A stretch of DNA of 13,508 nucleotides, taken from NCBI GenBank assembly GCA_964353855.1, contig CAYGWX010000068.1, positions 1-13,508 on the forward strand, in the 5' to 3' direction. This DNA is from CAYGWX01 sp964353855 [NCBI: uncultured bacterium] (GTDB lineage Bacteria > Edwardsbacteria > CAYGWX01). Positions 1 through 9,800 of this stretch are shown piece after piece. The notes under the pieces were generated by a model. That model was not told the origin of the DNA, made no database searches, and worked only from the letters and a program-made list of their open reading frames with translations. How positions within the stretch are numbered: position 1 is the stretch's first letter; every line of letters begins with the position of its first letter. The position numbers were made by a program, and so were the translations under genes.

Positions 1-3000
1 CGAGATAGACTGCCATGAAGTGTCGAAGAGACTCTAGGTCGACAAACATCTGCAGTTGATTTTCAAGCGATAGCTTTGCCTCTCTCTTCTTGGGTTTGAC
101 TACACGATTGTAGGCAGCCACCACAATTCCAGTCAGGGCTATGAAACCGACAAGAAGGCGGCCGCCGTTTGTCATGAATAGGAAGAGGAAAAGCGCCAGG
201 ATTGGATTCGTACCGGCACCCACTGTAATGGTTCTCGAGGCGCTCCAGAGCATTTGACTGCCGTCATAGTGCGCTACTGCTTCTATTGACTCGATAGTTC
301 CAGCTGGAACATGGAAACTCCAACTTGCGACTCCGTAGGAGTTAGTAGTGTCGTTCTGAGTATCACTATCCATCACCAAGACTGTTCCGTTCTCAAATAT
401 GATTGTGATTGCGAAGTAGACAGTCTCTCCAACGACTTGCAAACCTGTGTCATTATAGAGTAGGGTAGCACTGAGCGATACGAGTTGTCCTTCTATGCTC
501 GGGTTCCCTTCAGACACCAATTCGAGATGGACTCCACGTTTACTATCTACTCTCAATTCCACGAAGCCCGATGCTTCATTTGCTAATGGAGCTGTAGCAC
601 TCACACTGAGAGTATATACTCCTGGAGCGATGTCGAGCATTATTTCAATTGTGTAGTTACTTCCAGAGTAGACTAAAGCATAGTCTACGCCATCTAGAGT
701 CATAACCACAGTGGCGTTGGTTATTAGTGTTTCAAGAATCGAATCATTATAGAAAACTGTGACTGCAAACTTCCATTGTTCAAACTCATGACCCAGCGCG
801 TTGATTGAGATTATGGTCGTGGCTCGTACTGTCAGAGTAAGGAGAACTGTTGTTGTCCTATACCCAATTCTGACCATGGTCACATTGACTGTATAGACGC
901 CTGCCGTCTGGGGTGGCGTTATGTCAATTGCATACTCGCCGGGCGAGTACTTCGTTACAACTCCGTTCACTGTGATGGTCAGATTTGCATCATTGATTGG
1001 TGCGCCAGTCGAGTCCTCAACAGTGATGGTCAATGGAGCGTTATTCACGTAGTCGGTTGCATATGACTGAGCCGTCCACGACTCTGTGAGGGACGGGATG
1101 TCCTCAATGACAATCAGCGTTGTGGAGTTGCTTTTTGTTTCATATCCGGTCCTGGTTGCCCATACAACCAGTGAAGTGTCACCAAAATACTCACTGCCAC
1201 TCAATGTGACTTCCCATTGTTCTGATATTGGGTTATAGATCATATCCACTGTCCGGTTTCCAAAATCAATCCAGATCGAAGCTCCACTGATTGGCTCCAA
1301 GTTGTAGTTATAGGTGACAGAGATAGTAATCGCTTCAATAAAGGTGATATTTCGATCCACAGGATTCCATGTTACAGAGAAATCAGAAACTGGCTCGTTC
1401 GCTATGTCTATTGTGAGTGTGTCATTATACTGGGGGGCATACCCTGCTTTCCAAGCACTTATGTTCAGTGCAATGCTACCTGGAATAACGGTGAAGTTCT
1501 CTCCATGTAGCTCTATCCAATAGACCTTTCTGATATCATCCCAGGCGAGAGCATACGTGTTGGCCTCATATGTCACATTCACCGAAGCATTCGCGATATT
1601 TGCCCCGCCCAGGTCTCGATAGGAAACAGTAAGATTCGTGCTCTCAAGGTAGGTAATGCTGCTGTCTGGAGACCAGCTCCAATTCAGCGAGGAAGTTGCG
1701 TAAGTGAGATCCACAAGAATAGTCAGATTTTGGTTATCAAGAGCATAACCCCCCGCATAGACATATAGCGTGTAGCTTCCAGAAGGCTTACCTGCCGTCG
1801 ACACGTTTGCATCCCAACGGCCACTTCCCTGGTCATCAAGCCTTTCATTCACTGCACCAAATGTGTAGTTGACATAAGCCAGAGAGGAATCAAGGCCTCT
1901 AGCTGGGAAAACCTGGTTGAAGTCTATACCAATGTAGAACCAGTAGTCTGCAAATGCCTGAATATGGGTATTGTCTGCTCCCAGTGATGTGGAATAGGAA
2001 ACAAACACCTCTTCGCTGAGGTAGCCTGCTTCTAGGCCGTTTGTCCAATACACTTCAATAGAATGAGTCCCGTTACCGGTGGTGGTCGCACTGATATTCC
2101 ATAGAAAGCTTGAGTGTCCATCAGTTGCTGGAATCTCAGCAGGAGTATATATAGCAGTCCCCATCTGAAGGACTGTTAGGTTCGTCGTTCCTCCTGTCAT
2201 GGGCGTAGTTGCGCTGTCTTCAATTGCAGCATCAATTTCCACATCTACGAGGTTGTTGACATCACCTTCGATGGTTGAATTATCCGAAGAGTCTGATAGG
2301 TCAATACCTGCTACGTAGTTAGGTGCAATTGACGTCAGAGTCCAGGTTCCGTCGCTCAATCCACTACAATGAACTACCGTTCCGATTTTTGTCTGAGCGC
2401 CAGCTGGCGCGCCGTCTTGATAAAGCCCAGTGGCGTTCCAATCGGTTGGAATACCTGTGAAATTCGCGAAATGAAACACAGTTTCAGGGACAGTAGGATA
2501 GACAAGACTCGAAGTAACATTCCACATGACCGGATTGCCCGATGATTCCGCTCTCCAAGAAGTATCTGCTGTGATTTCGTTCCTGTAACGCAAAGTAAGA
2601 TTGTGGAATATGTTGACTGACTGGTTTGTGGATATCTGCAATGCCGTGATGTTGTTCTCTGAACTTATCGCCCATCCGGAACCACTCGCTGGAGTTCCGT
2701 TAAGACTGAGGGCAACTGAACCCGGGCCTGCAAAAACAAGCGCTGCGCTGGTTGTCTTGTTCCAGGGGAGATACGTGTAGTTCAACAAGGCCTCGCACGA
2801 ATATGAACCCCAGAGAGAGAACCGACTGTCGTATTGTTGGGACTCAAAGGTACCTGCTCCGCTCTCAGAGATCCATGGAATGTCCGGATAGTATGTGGTC
2901 TTCGTCAATGCAGAACCGTTGATGACAACGTAATACTGGGTACTTGCATCAAGGATGACCGAAGACACTGTGGCATTCTGCCATCCTGCTCCCGAGATCA

Positions 3001-3595
3001 CTCGTGTCGGTAATTGCGTATACCCTACCAGGTTGCTCGAAGAGTCATGATAGTCTGAGAGGACTGAATAATAGGCCCAGCCGTGCTGCGCCGGACTGTA
3101 GATGGGGCTATCATAGTAGAAGGAGTAATTGAGCAGTTGCCCGTCGTGGACCTTCTCATAGAATCCCTGCGCCAAGGAGGTGTATCTCCACCCGATTATA
3201 TTATACTCTTCTATCTTGAAAGTGCTGATATCCTTTGAGCCACCCAGCACTTCTCTCTCTGGAGTGGCAGTAATATTATCCAGATCTATGAGGACTTCAA
3301 AGAGTGTCCAGCCAGGTATTTGATAAGCAGTCAGATCAATGGAACCGCTATGAGAATTAGTGTTGGCATAGCTGTTCGATATTGAGAGTATCTCATCTGA
3401 AATCAATCTGTGCATATACTGAATGGCCGGAACATTGCTTCCCGAACCACCTGCCTCGGCTTGGAAACCAGCATCTCTGGGAGACAAAGGAACTCTATCA
3501 ATTGATGAAGCGGCCATTTGAGGCGCTTGGACAGAGGTTGAGCTAAAGAGAACCAATGCAAGTATTAGAATGACCGAAATGCTTACTCTTCTCAT
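1..3595 (-). CDS. Exported Ig-repeat surface protein with C-terminal membrane anchor, paralogue of the giant upstream gene (partial, C-terminus outside window)
   Basis: I translated this frame from the ATG at 3593-3595 to the window edge without meeting a stop (1198 codons). The first residues, MRRVSISVILILALVLFSS then TSVQA, form a good Sec signal peptide with likely cleavage after about residue 24. Residues 25-630 are a non-repetitive beta-rich module collinear with the N-terminal module of the 2968-aa protein. Residues 631-1125 are five Ig-like units of 93-109 aa, several ending in a TLTI- or TLTV-type strand. A hydrophobic stretch follows at about 1132-1162; its best helix is LLVGFIALTGIVVAAY (1147-1162). 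A basic stop-transfer (KPKKRE) and the start of a cytoplasmic tail come next, cut off after RHFMAVYL. An in-frame stop (TAG at 3608-3610) upstream supports this start; the ribosome site is weak (GGGA). Asn-x-Ser/Thr sites are abundant and only two Cys were seen. I infer a cell-surface receptor or adhesin; no enzyme motif is visible. Confidence 0.9.
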   Translation of the reverse strand, partial: MRRVSISVILILALVLFSSTSVQAPQMAASSIDRVPLSPRDAGFQAEAGGSGSNVPAIQYMHRLISDEILSISNSYANTNSHSGSIDLTAYQIPGWTLFEVLIDLDNITATPEREVLGGSKDISTFKIEEYNIIGWRYTSLAQGFYEKVHDGQLLNYSFYYDSPIYSPAQHGWAYYSVLSDYHDSSSNLVGYTQLPTRVISGAGWQNATVSSVILDASTQYYVVINGSALTKTTYYPDIPWISESGAGTFESQQYDSRFSLWGSYSCEALLNYTYLPWNKTTSAALVFAGPGSVALSLNGTPASGSGWAISSENNITALQISTNQSVNIFHNLTLRYRNEITADTSWRAESSGNPVMWNVTSSLVYPTVPETVFHFANFTGIPTDWNATGLYQDGAPAGAQTKIGTVVHCSGLSDGTWTLTSIAPNYVAGIDLSDSSDNSTIEGDVNNLVDVEIDAAIEDSATTPMTGGTTNLTVLQMGTAIYTPAEIPATDGHSSFLWNISATTTGNGTHSIEVYWTNGLEAGYLSEEVFVSYSTSLGADNTHIQAFADYWFYIGIDFNQVFPARGLDSSLAYVNYTFGAVNERLDDQGSGRWDANVSTAGKPSGSYTLYVYAGGYALDNQNLTILVDLTYATSSLNWSWSPDSSITYLESTNLTVSYRDLGGANIANASVNVTYEANTYALAWDDIRKVYWIELHGENFTVIPGSIALNISAWKAGYAPQYNDTLTIDIANEPVSDFSVTWNPVDRNITFIEAITISVTYNYNLEPISGASIWIDFGNRTVDMIYNPISEQWEVTLSGSEYFGDTSLVVWATRTGYETKSNSTTLIVIEDIPSLTESWTAQSYATDYVNNAPLTITVEDSTGAPINDANLTITVNGVVTKYSPGEYAIDITPPQTAGVYTVNVTMVRIGYRTTTVLLTLTVRATTIISINALGHEFEQWKFAVTVFYNDSILETLITNATVVMTLDGVDYALVYSGSNYTIEIMLDIAPGVYTLSVSATAPLANEASGFVELRVDSKRGVHLELVSEGNPSIEGQLVSLSATLLYNDTGLQVVGETVYFAITIIFENGTVLVMDSDTQNDTTNSYGVASWSFHVPAGTIESIEAVAHYDGSQMLWSASRTITVGAGTNPILALFLFLFMTNGGRLLVGFIALTGIVVAAYNRVVKPKKREAKLSLENQLQMFVDLESLRHFMAVYL
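221..1705 (-). repeat. Five tandem Ig-like units in the smaller surface protein
   Basis: By eye the units fall at residues 631-729, 730-829, 830-923, 924-1016 and 1017-1125. The first two follow the pattern of the giant neighbour: SITYLESTNLTVSYR, then ASVNVT, then AWKAGY. The later ones are more diverged. Unit 5 (membrane-proximal) resembles the last unit of the giant protein: a G-x-A-x-x-x-F-x-V-P segment, then an I-E-A strand and a final T-I-T-V strand before the membrane. The fold (Ig-like or fibronectin-like beta sandwich) is inferred from length, alternating hydrophobic pattern and repeat spacing. Confidence 0.75.
2913..3184 (-). repeat. Near-identical duplicated tract, copy 1 (pairs with 12098-12369)
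   Basis: Aligned base by base at a constant offset of 9185, this tract matches 12098-12369 at 271 of 272 positions. The only difference is c at 3151 versus g at 12336, a Val/Leu change; positions 2913-3150 are an unbroken 238-bp identity. It encodes residues about 138-228 of the smaller protein, inside the shared N-terminal module. On the 5' coding side similarity drops abruptly to roughly three quarters by eye; on the other side (about 2763-2912) it stays high but with scattered differences. Confidence 0.95.
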
Positions 3596-3833
3596 TTTGT
3601 TCCCACGCTATCTGGCTGAGGCGATTCACTGTTTCTGCCAATGGCATACTGCATCTTGATGAAACGGTGTTCCGTCTACACGAATTACCAATCTTTCAAG
3701 TCTTGAGCACAAAGTGTACTTTTCAACATTATCCGGATGTGCTCTGAAACGCTCGCTTAGCATATCATTGGAAGAACAGAGCCATATCAATTATCTGTGC
3801 GTGTCACTCTTCGATTTTTGGTCAACTACACTC

Positions 3834-3841
3834 ATTTTATA
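3834..3841 (-). promoter_or_regulatory. TATA-box-like element for the smaller paralogue
   Basis: On the minus strand this reads TATAAAAT in the context GCTATAAAATGAG, the best archaeal TATA match in the gap. Transcription would start about 25 nt downstream, near 3810, giving a leader of roughly 215 nt before the ATG at 3595. That is long for an archaeal mRNA, so either the leader has a role or another start exists that I cannot see. The element would let this gene be transcribed independently of the giant gene. Confidence 0.4.
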
Positions 3842-3864
3842 GCATTTCAGTGTCGACCGACTTG

Positions 3865-3884
3865 GTCTGAGAGCCCATTCAGAC
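3865..3884 (-). repeat. Short inverted repeat just past the giant gene's stop
   Basis: Arms gtctga and tcagac (6 bp) flank an 8-base loop, beginning 7 bases past the stop codon at 3892-3894. It could form a small hairpin at the mRNA 3' end. No U-run follows, so it is not a convincing terminator, and it may be chance. Confidence 0.25.
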
Positions 3885-3891
3885 GCAACTC

Positions 3892-6800
3892 TCACTCTCT
3901 CTTCCTGATGATGCGCTTTGTACCGTCACGTACCTCATAGAATGATGAATCAGAAACGAGTAGGTCTCTCACAAGCGAACCTATCTTGCTTGAGGATATA
4001 CCCAGTTTCTCAGAGAGTTCAGGTCTTGTTAGTCCTGACGCACTCTCAGCAATCTCTGCCTTCAAGCGATCTATTGGTTGAACAACTGATATCTTTTCAA
4101 CAGAACTGGCTGTACTCATGACAATGGGCGGTCTGATTGGGTGTTTCAGAGCCCCTCGCCTGCGCTTCAAAGCCATAATACCGATGGCTGGCACTGAAAC
4201 TCCTCCAACGACCATTGAAAGCAATATAGGGTCTCTGAGAATCATATCCAATAGTCCAATTACCGCTGCCTTAATCTGCACGGTAGTTGTTTCTGATTCG
4301 GCTGGCCAGACGGATATTGATCCTCCAAAAAGGGCTGTGATTTCCAGCCTTGTCGCGTCTAGAGGAACACCAAAAGTGATCAGGGCGACTCCTGTCCCAT
4401 CTGTTTCAATAGCTTGGGCATGAATTCGGGAGTCACTCTGAGTGTATATGACTACAAGGAGTGTTAGTGGAATATTGCCCACAGGCTGCTCATCGTAATG
4501 CACCATCACCGAAATAATCAATTCACTACCAGTTTCTATCTCATCAACAACATCGAGGGTTAGCACATAGGTTGATTTTGGCAACACATGTAGTTCGACC
4601 ACGCCCTCCTTCGCGTCGCAATCGAGGCCATTGGCGGAGATTGAGATGGTGTGCGTACCCGGATTGATGTTACTTGGTAACCGGAATGACAAGGTGTAGT
4701 TTTGGGTAGGTGCATCATACAGCATGAAATACTGCACTCCCTCAAGTGTGGCTGTGATGACTGCCCAGTCGATGGAAACAGAGTGCGCAAGGTCCATGAG
4801 TTTCGCTTGAATAAGGATTGTTTCATTCTCATACTGAGAAATCTGTGAAATCAATAAGAGCTCAGTAGGTATAGGTCTGGCTTCGATTTCCACATGCCCG
4901 CTGCCATTCAAGTATCCCGCAAGTTGGAGAGTCATATCAAAGGCATAGTTGCCCACATGGAGTGAACTTCCGCTGATCTGCATTAAGTATGTACCGTTAC
5001 CAAGGTCGATGAAAACGTAAGAACCAGTCCAGTCTGTGAAGTAGAGTGCTCCTGGTATCCCTGTACTTGTCCTATTGTCCATATACGTGAATCTAAGTAC
5101 AATGTCTTCCTGTGCATAGGCGATGCGATTCGAGCTGTATTCAACCTCCGTTGGGATGGGTAGAACGCTAATAATCGCGATTTCGTTTTGGCCAGCAAAT
5201 CCAAGGGCGGAGACCGTAATCGTCAAGTTGTGAACTCCGATGCCAAGTTCCGTTCCGTCGAAAGATGCTGCCCAATGATCAATATTCCATATAGCTTCCT
5301 GCTCAATTCCGAGAATAGTCAAAATGAGCGTTGCGCCCGGAACGAAACTCGAATTGCCCATGTCGTAAGAGATGTATACAATCGTTCCCTCATCGAAATA
5401 GAATGAAGAGCTGAGTACTGACACATCTAGGGTTGTCGCTGCAGGATGCACAGTGAGAGTGTCGGTATACCTTCCATCACCATAACCAGTCTTGTTTGCG
5501 GTCACCGTGACATTCCATGCACCTAGACCAATTGCTGTTGCTTTGATACTGAAGTGCCACATCTCGTCGTATATGCTATATGTCAGTTCATGTATCGTGC
5601 CATTGATTGAAAGGCGAACCGATGCCTCTAGAATCGGTTCATAGTCTTGGGTATACAGCACAGATACATTGATGATATCAACATAGGTTGGCTCTAGATT
5701 CGAGGGTTGCCAAGTGACAACAAATGAGTTCGCAGCGAGGGTGACGTTTAGCCCCATGGTCATCTGAGTCTGTGGTGCATACCCGTACAGCCATGCACTG
5801 ATTGAAGCGTCATGGATGCCAATGCCAATCAGACCTCCAAGAATAGACGTACGCCATGCACCAGAGGAGTACAGAAGACTATACACTTGACCGCTGATGG
5901 TCACATTGAGTACTGCCTCACTTGGGACATCGCCACCATAGTATGTGTAATCCACAACGACACCAATCAGGTCCGTATACTCAATTGTGAGATTAGCAGG
6001 ATTCCATGCAATTGATAGGGCATTTGTGGCGACTTCGTTGACCGTGAGGTTCTCTGCAGACTCCGCAAAGATGTATCCATATGCCTGTGCTCGGACCACA
6101 ACTGAATGAGGACCTAAATCGAGATAGACTCCATTCAGACTGACCACCCAGAAGTCGCCTGATTCTATCAAGGGTAGCGTCACACTGCCATCAATCGTGA
6201 TATTGGCAATGACTCCGCCCTGTGGCACAATGCTACCAGTACCTGCATACGAGTAATTTGCTGTGAGGTCAATCTGTCCAAGGTAGTCAATAGTAGTCGC
6301 ATTCCAGTGCAACTCTAGACTGGTTGCTGCCTCAATGATATTAAAGCTGATATCTGAGTTGGCGGCGAACTCGTATCCATACTTGCTGACGTTCACTACA
6401 ACCGAATGATGTCCTAGATCGAATGTGTTGTTGAACTCGAACCAGTAGACTCCATTCGAGCCCTTGAGCGTAAAGGGAACTCCATCGATAGTGATAGTCT
6501 TCAGAATTGCTCCATCTATCAGCCTTCCGTAGCTGTCTCTATATTCGACCTCCAGTATGATACTCTGAGTCCAGTCAAAGACTTCCGATGACCAGGATGC
6601 AATAGCTGAGGTTGACTCTTCGTGAATCGTCAGGGTATTAGACGTCGACTGACTAGCATAGACGCTTCCTGATGCTTCAATATCCACAATGAAGTATCCC
6701 ATACCTGGTGGATCCATGTTGCCAGTGAAAGTGAAGCAATATGCTTGTGCAGATGCATTCCATGTCAGTGACCAAGAATTACTGCCAATCGATATGTCTA

Positions 6801-9800
6801 TTGTCGCAGACGGTACTGGTGACCCGTTGCTCATTCGATAGTAGACCATAAGGGTCGTATATTCTACGAAACTGATATCATCGTCATTTGCCCAGCTCAC
6901 TTGGATGGTAGTTGGATCCTTTCCGATCTCAAGTGTTTCCATTGAGTTCTGTGCAAGGATGAATCCATACTTTAGTGCGATTATGACAAGACTATGTACC
7001 CCGAATCCTGGTACGATGTCTGAGCCATTGAATCTTATACCATAAGCTCCCTCTGTGGCATTCCAATTGAGTCTGAGTGTTAAAAGGTCTACAGTGACAT
7101 TCACGGATGCATCAAGTATTGGCGAGCCATTACTCATTGAATACTCGACGAACAGGTAGGTGTACTCAAAATAGGTGATATTGTTCTGGTTATTGTTACT
7201 CCACCTAGGGACGAGTGTTGTTGATTCTTCGATGATATTCAAGGTCAAGGTACTATCTGTGAGCCCAAGGAAACCCGCGCGACCTGCTCGAATATCGAGT
7301 TCATGGAATCCGAATCCCGGGAGCGAATCTGACCCCTTGAACGCCAACCGGTAGGTCTGACTTGCTTCGTGCCACAACAGGTTCCACAATGTTGAGTCGA
7401 TTGTCACGTTCACTGTTGCCAACGGAATGGCAGACCCATCAGACATCGTATAGTTCACGACTAGGATAGTAGAGCCCACATAGGTGATTGTGGCACCGCC
7501 AATCCAATAGCTATGAATGCCTACCGTTTCCGGATCAATTTTAAGTGTTTGCGAGCTATCAGTTGCATCCCTGAATCCTTCATGGAGTACGTAAGTGGCC
7601 GAAATGTAGAGAGTATATGTGCCGAAACCTGGTGGGTCCATATCGCCAGTGAATGTAAAGGTGTAGAGTTTCAGCGTGTCATTGTAGACCGTTTCCCATG
7701 TGTCTGTGCCTATTCTGATGGTGACTGAGGCATCAATGATTGGTTGTCCACTTGCTGCAATCGAGTAGTTGATGGTCATAGTCGCACTCTCGACGTATGT
7801 TATGGTGTTTTCACCATCAAGCCAACTCGTGCGTATGGACGTGTCTTCCTGTACAATCGTGAGCGTCTGAGAAATATCTGAGTGCGCAAGATGGTTCGCC
7901 TTCCATGCAAGTACGAATAAAGTGTGAGGCCCAAGTGCCGGACTTGGTATGTCTGCACCGGTGAATGCTATTTCGTAGGCTCCTGAACTGTCATTGTACA
8001 CTGCCGGCCAGAGCAACACGTAGGATGCGTTGACAGTCGCAGTGAGAACTGGAGATCCGTTCAAGTAGTGATAATAGATTCTGAAGACTGTCACGTCGAG
8101 ATAGGATATTGTGCTGCTTGGAATCCACTCAAACGTGATATAGGTGTCTTCGAGTCTGATGGTCAATTTCCCCGTCGCGTCCATTGCCTGAATATATCCA
8201 AACCCCGAAGCGTCAATCGCAACGTCGAAGGTTGCATAGTGCAATCGAGGGTCATTACCGGCAATCAAGGTCTCATATGCAAAGTTCGAGCTGTTCCAGA
8301 TGAGGTTCCAGACGTATCCATTGATCGTCGCATTCAGCGTTCCAGTTGTAATGGGTGAGCTATTGCTCATGATGAACTGAACTGAGAGTCTGGTTTCGCT
8401 GAAGTATGTGATGTTACTGCCACCAATCCATGAGATGACTAACCCGGTGGGTTCCAACTGCTTCGTCAAGCTCTCGGCAAAATTCGTATGACTCTGAAAG
8501 TCCACTTGAGATGCCCTTACCAGAATCGGATATGTTGTGAAGTCTAACGAGCCATCTATTCCATTGAAGATTCTCTCGTACGCGTGGGTTGCTGGGTTCC
8601 AAACCAGGGAAAGTGTCATCCCATTTATCGTCACATTGACAGTTGCATCTGTAATCCAAGTCTCGTTAAACATCCTGTAGAATGCCTGAAGCGTTGTCCT
8701 TTCTACATAGGTTATTGTATCCCCATTTGTCCACGCAAGATCAAGCAGAGTGGGGATGACTGGAAGTATGACTACCTCATCATTATTCATCTGTTCAATA
8801 AAGCCATATTTCCATGCCCTGACCGTGAGTGAATGAGTTCCAACGCCAATAACTGGATCCGACCCGTTGAATCTTAGTTGATAATAACTCTCGGTCTGAT
8901 TCCATCCAAGCGTCCAAGTATCTTCGCCAATTGTTACATTTACTACGGCAGTCAATACTGGGACGAGACTGGTGTAGGTGTACTCCACAATCAAGTACGT
9001 GTAGCCAAAGAAGTCTGGATTGTTGACTCCATATGTCCAATACACTGACAGAGATGTCGGTTCTCTTCTCAGGATTATCTCCTGAAGTGAGTCTGATGCT
9101 GAATCGAATCCATATCTTGATGCGTTCACGGTCACAGAGAAGGTGCCAAGACCAGGAAGGTCAACATCACCATCAATGAAGATATAGTACCACCGAGCTG
9201 TCGAATTCCATACTAGTAGTCTTGGTACTCCTGCAAATGTGGCGATAACGGTTGCATCAGTGATTGCGCTGCTGTTGCTGTTCATTAGGTAGCGTATCGA
9301 GAGTACACATTTGTCTGTGAACGTGATATTGTTGCTTGGAATCCAATTCACAATCAGCGTCGTTGGTTCATTATCTATGACAAGAGCTTCGTTGTCAAAC
9401 GCCGTGATGAATCCAAATCTTGATGCATTGATGAGGAGCATGTGACTTCCAAGGCCGGGAGGATCATCGCTGCCTGAGAACTCACATCGATAGGTCCCTG
9501 TGCTTTCATCCCATGTCAGATTCCAGGTATCAGAATCGATGGTGACATAGACAAGTGCTCCGGCAACTCGTGTTCCGTTGGACATTGTGTAGTTGACCGA
9601 GAGGATTGTTGACCCAACATATGTGATAGCGGACAGGCCCTCCCATACTGTGTTGATTGATGTCGGTTCTTCTCTTAGAATCAAATCATGAGCTGTATCT
9701 ATTTGATTGATGAAACCGTACCGACCAGCTCGAATTGTCAAATCGTGTGTGCCGAAACCTGGTGGAGTATCTGAACCAATGAATACCATGACGTAGGAAG

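Larger units (their letters stand above)
3596..3891. other. Intergenic region between the two paralogues
   Basis: This 296-bp gap lies between the stop of the giant gene and the start of the smaller paralogue. It holds a TATA-like element (3834-3841), a short inverted repeat just after the giant gene's stop (3865-3884), the 8-bp palindrome atccggat (3731-3738), and gagcac/gtgctc arms (3705-3710 and 3739-3744) that could fold weakly. I see no tRNA, coding ORF or strong T-run terminator here. Confidence 0.6.

Noticed and set aside
2913-3184. Insertion sequence or mobile element as the source of the near-identical tract
   Set aside because: The tract is in frame, at the same place in both paralogues, with no terminal inverted repeats, target duplications or transposase.
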